A DNA stretch of 64,000 nucleotides from Isosphaeraceae bacterium (GTDB taxonomy: Bacteria > Planctomycetota > Planctomycetia > Isosphaerales > Isosphaeraceae). The DNA is taken from the NCBI GenBank assembly GCA_026004735.1, contig BPJS01000001.1, positions 2,046,001-2,110,000 of the forward strand, read 5' to 3'. Under the pieces are notes generated by a model. The model had not been told where the DNA came from. It did no database searches and saw only the letters and a program-made list of their open reading frames with translations. Positions 60,785 through 64,000 of this stretch are shown here, in pieces. A program made the translations under genes and the position numbers. Each line of letters opens with the position of its first letter. Positions within the stretch are counted from its first letter, which is position 1.

Positions 60785-62052
60785 GTTTGATCCTCCCTGA
60801 CGAAGCGACCCGCAACCGGTGGGGCGGAGCGGCGCGTGGCGATCTCCGTAGCATGCGGTCCGCGAAGCGACCTTGTTTGCCGCGATGCGGCCACGCGCTC
60901 CAAGACCTCGACCAGACGTCTCAGGTGGCCCTCGAAGCTCAACTGGGAACCAAGCCACCGGGCGGCCTCCGACATCAGCCGCCGACGATCTGGGTGGCCG
61001 ATCTGGACCAGTGCGGCCGCTAGGCTGTCCACGGCGTCGGGACGCTCGATCACGAACCCCTGCTCGCCCGAACAGATCAGCTCGCCAGCCCCATTTTGGC
61101 GGCTTGTGATCACTGGCCGGCCGCAGGCTAGGGCTTCGAGGACGACCAGCGAGCACGGGTCGTAGTAGCTGGGCAAGACCAGAAAGTCGCAGCCCTGGTA
61201 GCCGATCCGCACATCCGGAAGGAAACCCAGGAAATGGACCCGCTCGGAGACCCCCAGGCGTCGGGCCAGAGCTTGGTACGGTCCGGGCTTCCCTGCACCG
61301 CAAACGGCGAGCCGGATCACGGCCCCGCCAGCCCGAACCTGAGCCTGAGCCAGAGAGTGGATCAACGGACCCAGACCTTTGAGCTTGTAATTGTGTGCAA
61401 TAAAGAGTCCGACGGCGTCTTCATCCCGGCAACCCAGCCGGGTTCGGAATTCTCGACGCGCCGCGGTCGGGTCGGGCAGGGCGAGCCGTCGTTCGTCGAT
61501 CGCGTTGGGGATCACGGTCACGCGATCGGCTGTCAGTCGGTGGTAGCGTGCCATGTGGTCCCGGACCATCTGGCTGACAGCGATGAAGTGAGAACCCCGG
61601 GCGGGGTCGTACTGCCGGCGCTCGATGGCCTGATAGACCCACCAGCGGAGATTCAGCCGCTTGCCCAGGCGATAGGCCGAGCGGAGCGGGGCCGAGGCGA
61701 ACCGCACGGCGTTGGCGTCCAAGCTCGCTGCGCGCACCCCTCCCTGGGGGATCAGGACGTCTTGCCCCCACGTGTTCAAGAATCCGATCGAGACGTCGTA
61801 AGCCGCCGGAGCACGCCTGAGATACGATTCACAGCCCCGCGCAAAGTTCCAGATCCGGCCCAGCCGCGTAAATCCGTCGGCGGCAATGCGAATCCGGCCC
61901 ACGCCCGGCGGCAGCGCAGCATCGACCCAACGATCGGCGAGCAGATCGACGGTATGGCCGGCCGCGCTCAAACCACGACAGAGATCGGCGACGTAGGTCT
62001 CGGCGCCGCCGAGACGGGGATCGACGACTTCGTAGCACACGGCAATCTTCAT
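60781..62052 (-). CDS. GT4-family glycosyltransferase
   Basis: A 423-residue GT-B glycosyltransferase with RLGGAETYVADLCRGL near 15-30 and VTVIPNAIDERRL around 205. The donor-site stretch SYYDPCSLVVLEALACGRP is near 315-335. It most resembles lipopolysaccharide core enzymes of the WaaG type, which add the first glucose to heptose. The ATG at 62052 begins MKIAVCYEVV, and the frame's upstream part is not family-like. It overlaps both neighbours by four bases, in an operon with a WaaP-like kinase, which supports a core-oligosaccharide role. Confidence 0.9.
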   Translation of the reverse strand: MKIAVCYEVVDPRLGGAETYVADLCRGLSAAGHTVDLLADRWVDAALPPGVGRIRIAADGFTRLGRIWNFARGCESYLRRAPAAYDVSIGFLNTWGQDVLIPQGGVRAASLDANAVRFASAPLRSAYRLGKRLNLRWWVYQAIERRQYDPARGSHFIAVSQMVRDHMARYHRLTADRVTVIPNAIDERRLALPDPTAARREFRTRLGCRDEDAVGLFIAHNYKLKGLGPLIHSLAQAQVRAGGAVIRLAVCGAGKPGPYQALARRLGVSERVHFLGFLPDVRIGYQGCDFLVLPSYYDPCSLVVLEALACGRPVITSRQNGAGELICSGEQGFVIERPDAVDSLAAALVQIGHPDRRRLMSEAARWLGSQLSFEGHLRRLVEVLERVAASRQTRSLRGPHATEIATRRSAPPVAGRFVREDQT

Positions 62053-62897
62053 CGGCTGGCTCCGCGATTGTGTGCCCGATAGCGTGCGGCCTTGGCCTGG
62101 ATCGCCAGGCGGTGGAGACGCTCGAATCGCAGCCGGGTCGCGCGGCGGTAGTGACGCCAGAATCGAAGCCGATCGCGCCGGTCGATTCCGGCAACGCCGT
62201 CGGTCGAATAGAGCAACTGACCGAGGTCCTTCCAAAGCCAGCGCCACGCGGTCCAGCGATGCCGGGCCAGCCGCTGGAGGTCGATCAGGACCAGACGCTC
62301 ATCGATCGGTCGCGAGGCGTCGGGGTCCAGAAAAACGTGGCAGAGGTACAGGTCTTTGTGGAAGAGCCGTTGCGTGTGGAGCCGGGCGACCAGCCGCGCT
62401 AGCGCCCCGACTAGCGATCGCTTCAAACGGGCATATTCCGCCGGATCGAGCGTGCCGGCCAGCCGCGGTGCGGCCCGGTGTAGTTCCTCACCGGCGACCT
62501 CGCGGACGATCAAGTAGCTACACACCGAGCCGTCACGCTCGACCCGCTCCCCGGCGGCGACCGTCTCCGGGACCGGGATGCCCAGCCGGCGCACTTGTTC
62601 CAGGTTGCGCCATTCAGCGCCCGCCGGCGAGCTCGGCCCCGGCAGACCCAGTCCAGCCCGCCAGCGGCTCCACCACGGCCAGCGCTCGTGGCGCTTCAAG
62701 TAGACAGAGATGGCTGACCCGCCAGCGTCGAGCCGGAGTCGTCCGGTCATCCGGCCCTGTTTGGCATGATACCGATCCACGGGAGCCAGCTCGTCGAGCG
62801 GCTGATTCAGGCTCGTGGTCGCGAGCGTCTGGTAACGGGGATTGATCCACGCCCACTCCCAGCGCGGAGGATGCGCCACGCGACGGCTGGCGGTCAT
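62049..62897 (-). CDS. WaaP/KdkA-like lipopolysaccharide core kinase
   Basis: A 282-residue kinase-like protein. LHTQRLFHKDLYLCHVFLD holds the catalytic His180-Lys181-Asp182, and LVLIDLQRL supplies the metal Asp206. SVYLKRHER near 64-72 supplies the ATP-binding lysine. It resembles WaaP (RfaP), which phosphorylates heptose in the lipopolysaccharide core. The neighbouring GT4 enzyme is WaaG-like, so a phosphorylated core-like oligosaccharide is likely. The ATG at 62897 overlaps the stop of the upstream gene by four bases. Confidence 0.85.
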   Translation of the reverse strand: MTASRRVAHPPRWEWAWINPRYQTLATTSLNQPLDELAPVDRYHAKQGRMTGRLRLDAGGSAISVYLKRHERWPWWSRWRAGLGLPGPSSPAGAEWRNLEQVRRLGIPVPETVAAGERVERDGSVCSYLIVREVAGEELHRAAPRLAGTLDPAEYARLKRSLVGALARLVARLHTQRLFHKDLYLCHVFLDPDASRPIDERLVLIDLQRLARHRWTAWRWLWKDLGQLLYSTDGVAGIDRRDRLRFWRHYRRATRLRFERLHRLAIQAKAARYRAHNRGASR

Positions 62898-64000
62898 GCC
62901 CCACCTCCCGACCCTAGCCAGCCGAAGACGCATACCGCATCCGTCTGAGAATCTCCAAACTCGGCGATGAGGCGGGTTCGCCCTTCGAGCCAGTCGTTCA
63001 ACATCCGCGCGCGGTGGCTGCCCGAAACCAGCTCGGCTTTCTCGACGATGACAAACGCCAGCCGTGGATCGGACTCCGCCTGGCCGAAATGCCAGGGTCC
63101 GTATGCGGGCAGGTCGGCGACAAACGCGGCCCAACCTCGGGTGTCGAGCACCGCGGAGCCCGCTGGAGCGACTCCCGCGAGCCAGCGGCCCGCTTCCCAG
63201 TGAGCGCGCCGGCTGGGGTGGCTCGGCTTGGCCTGAGCGGCCAGCCCTCCCGCCAACATGAGAATCAGCGCGAAGGATGCGGCGACTCGCCGCCTCCCGC
63301 CCTCGAGACGCAGCCAATCGCCAAGCCGTTCCAGAAGCCGCAACAGCCGCCAGCCCGCCCAAGGAAGGGTGACGACGACCGGCGTGAGCAGATACCTCAT
63401 GGAGAGGTATCCGAGTCGGGCGTGGTGGCGGATGAGCAGGACCAGGAAGACGAGCAAATATAGCCGCAGCGCGTCGCGGGTTCGCGACGGGGGCGCCAGC
63501 CAGGCGCCGGCGAGGATCAGCGGCGTCAGCACAATCCCTGTCAGCCGCAGCCAGGCGACCGCCAATTCCCGGAACGCCACGGAGAGCGGCTGAGGGCCCA
63601 GCTCGGGTTCTTCCTTGGGCGGGATCACCGCCCGGGTCGGTTCGGTTTTAGCCGCGGGCGGCGATGCAGGCGGCAGACCCAGCCCGATACGTAGGGCCAG
63701 CTTTTCGGAGACGCTGCCCTTGGTCACTGCGTAGCCCGCGATCAGCACCAGCATCGGCGCTGCGATCCAGGCTGCCTGCGGCCACGTCGGGCCTGGCTCA
63801 TGCCGGGGCCGCACCAGCGACCGGGTCAGCCCGATCAGCGCCAAGACCAGTCCGACGAGCGCTACCTCCGGTCGGGTCCAGTACCCCAGCCCGCACGCCA
63901 GACCGCTTCCCCAGGCGGCCCGAACCTTTCCCTGCTCTAGCCAGACGGAGCCTCGTTCCAGCGACGTCACCGCTAGCAACAGCGCGAGCGGATCGCTCAG
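62894..64000 (-). CDS. ArnT/PMT-like membrane glycosyltransferase, 5' end cut by the window
   Basis: The last 368 residues of a protein whose start lies beyond the right edge; the frame is open to base 64000. The visible part opens with LSDPLALLLAVTSLERG and GLACGLGYWTRPEVALVGL, the cytoplasmic-loop and helix pattern of GT39/GT83 lipid-linked sugar transferases. About five membrane helices and a C-terminal periplasmic domain of about 110 residues follow. Such enzymes move a sugar from an undecaprenyl or dolichyl phosphate carrier to lipid A, glycan or protein. It is the first visible gene of the leftward envelope operon. The catalytic N-terminal aspartate cannot be checked. Confidence 0.78.
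   Translation of the reverse strand: MSDPLALLLAVTSLERGSVWLEQGKVRAAWGSGLACGLGYWTRPEVALVGLVLALIGLTRSLVRPRHEPGPTWPQAAWIAAPMLVLIAGYAVTKGSVSEKLALRIGLGLPPASPPAAKTEPTRAVIPPKEEPELGPQPLSVAFRELAVAWLRLTGIVLTPLILAGAWLAPPSRTRDALRLYLLVFLVLLIRHHARLGYLSMRYLLTPVVVTLPWAGWRLLRLLERLGDWLRLEGGRRRVAASFALILMLAGGLAAQAKPSHPSRRAHWEAGRWLAGVAPAGSAVLDTRGWAAFVADLPAYGPWHFGQAESDPRLAFVIVEKAELVSGSHRARMLNDWLEGRTRLIAEFGDSQTDAVCVFGWLGSGGGA

Noticed and set aside
60784-61303. Upstream extension of the sugar nucleotidyltransferase frame (173 codons)
   Set aside because: It overlaps the GT4 gene and lacks family character; the nucleotidyltransferase signature begins right at the ATG at 60784.

Overview
The window reads as chromosomal DNA of a planctomycete (phylum Planctomycetota), probably near the Isosphaeraceae; this is inferred from gene content, not from a marker gene. 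The pointers are the paired DUF1549/DUF1553 and DUF1501 secreted proteins, a DUF1080 (3-keto-disaccharide hydrolase) protein, a YdjY-domain protein, the squalene operon hpnCDE, an LpxC-FabZ fusion with other lipid A genes, and GC-rich codon use throughout. Base and codon use look even across the window. I saw no transposase, prophage, CRISPR array, rRNA or tRNA.

Layout. 1-222: the 3' end of dapA. 621-4744: an envelope operon of OmpH/Skp-like chaperone, LpxC-FabZ fusion, LpxA and a Gfo/Idh/MocA oxidoreductase. 4898-7910: a small basic protein, alanine dehydrogenase, a small acidic protein and MtnA. 8007-11069 (minus): assimilatory sulfate reduction, cysH - Rrf2 regulator - fused sat/cysC, behind a promoter that overlaps a perfect dyad. 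11423-23533 (minus): a pilMNOPQ-like machine made of a PilM-PilN fusion, two single-pass proteins in the PilO and PilP slots, a giant secretin and a YdjY protein. The three inner-membrane components share unusual Met/Gly-rich segments. 23916-27092: a large exported protein with a barrel-like core between two lectin-like modules.

27319-33166: a small helical protein, a glutaminyl-cyclase-like M28 enzyme, hpnCDE and a 74-residue protein. 33259-36843: a YhdT-PanF-type transporter pair, a nitrilase-family amidase and (minus) an SDR enzyme. 36855-41492: a KaiC-like ATPase divergent from a Tad-type secretin, an exported CxxC protein and a TPR lipoprotein. 41626-45126: the DUF1549/DUF1553 and DUF1501 pair. 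45160-50285 (minus): an ABC exporter with a duplicated permease and an 835-residue membrane partner. 50355-52072 (minus): MocA-like and XdhC-like molybdenum-cofactor factors. 52222-57622: Maf, the DUF1080 protein, a thioredoxin-trypsin fusion, a Ser/Thr kinase and a flavin reductase.

57651-64000 (minus): a zinc-ribbon membrane protein and an envelope operon running from the right edge: ArnT-like glycosyltransferase (cut by the window edge), WaaP-like kinase, GT4 glycosyltransferase, sugar nucleotidyltransferase and PlsY fused to a propeller-like domain.

Much of the window therefore concerns the cell envelope: lipid A, core-like glycan, phospholipid, polyterpenes and two secretin machines. 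The least conventional items are the LpxA homologue without its catalytic histidine, the PilM-PilN fusion cluster with Met/Gly-rich inserts, the PlsY-propeller fusion, the thioredoxin-protease fusion and the KaiC-like ATPase beside a pilus secretin.
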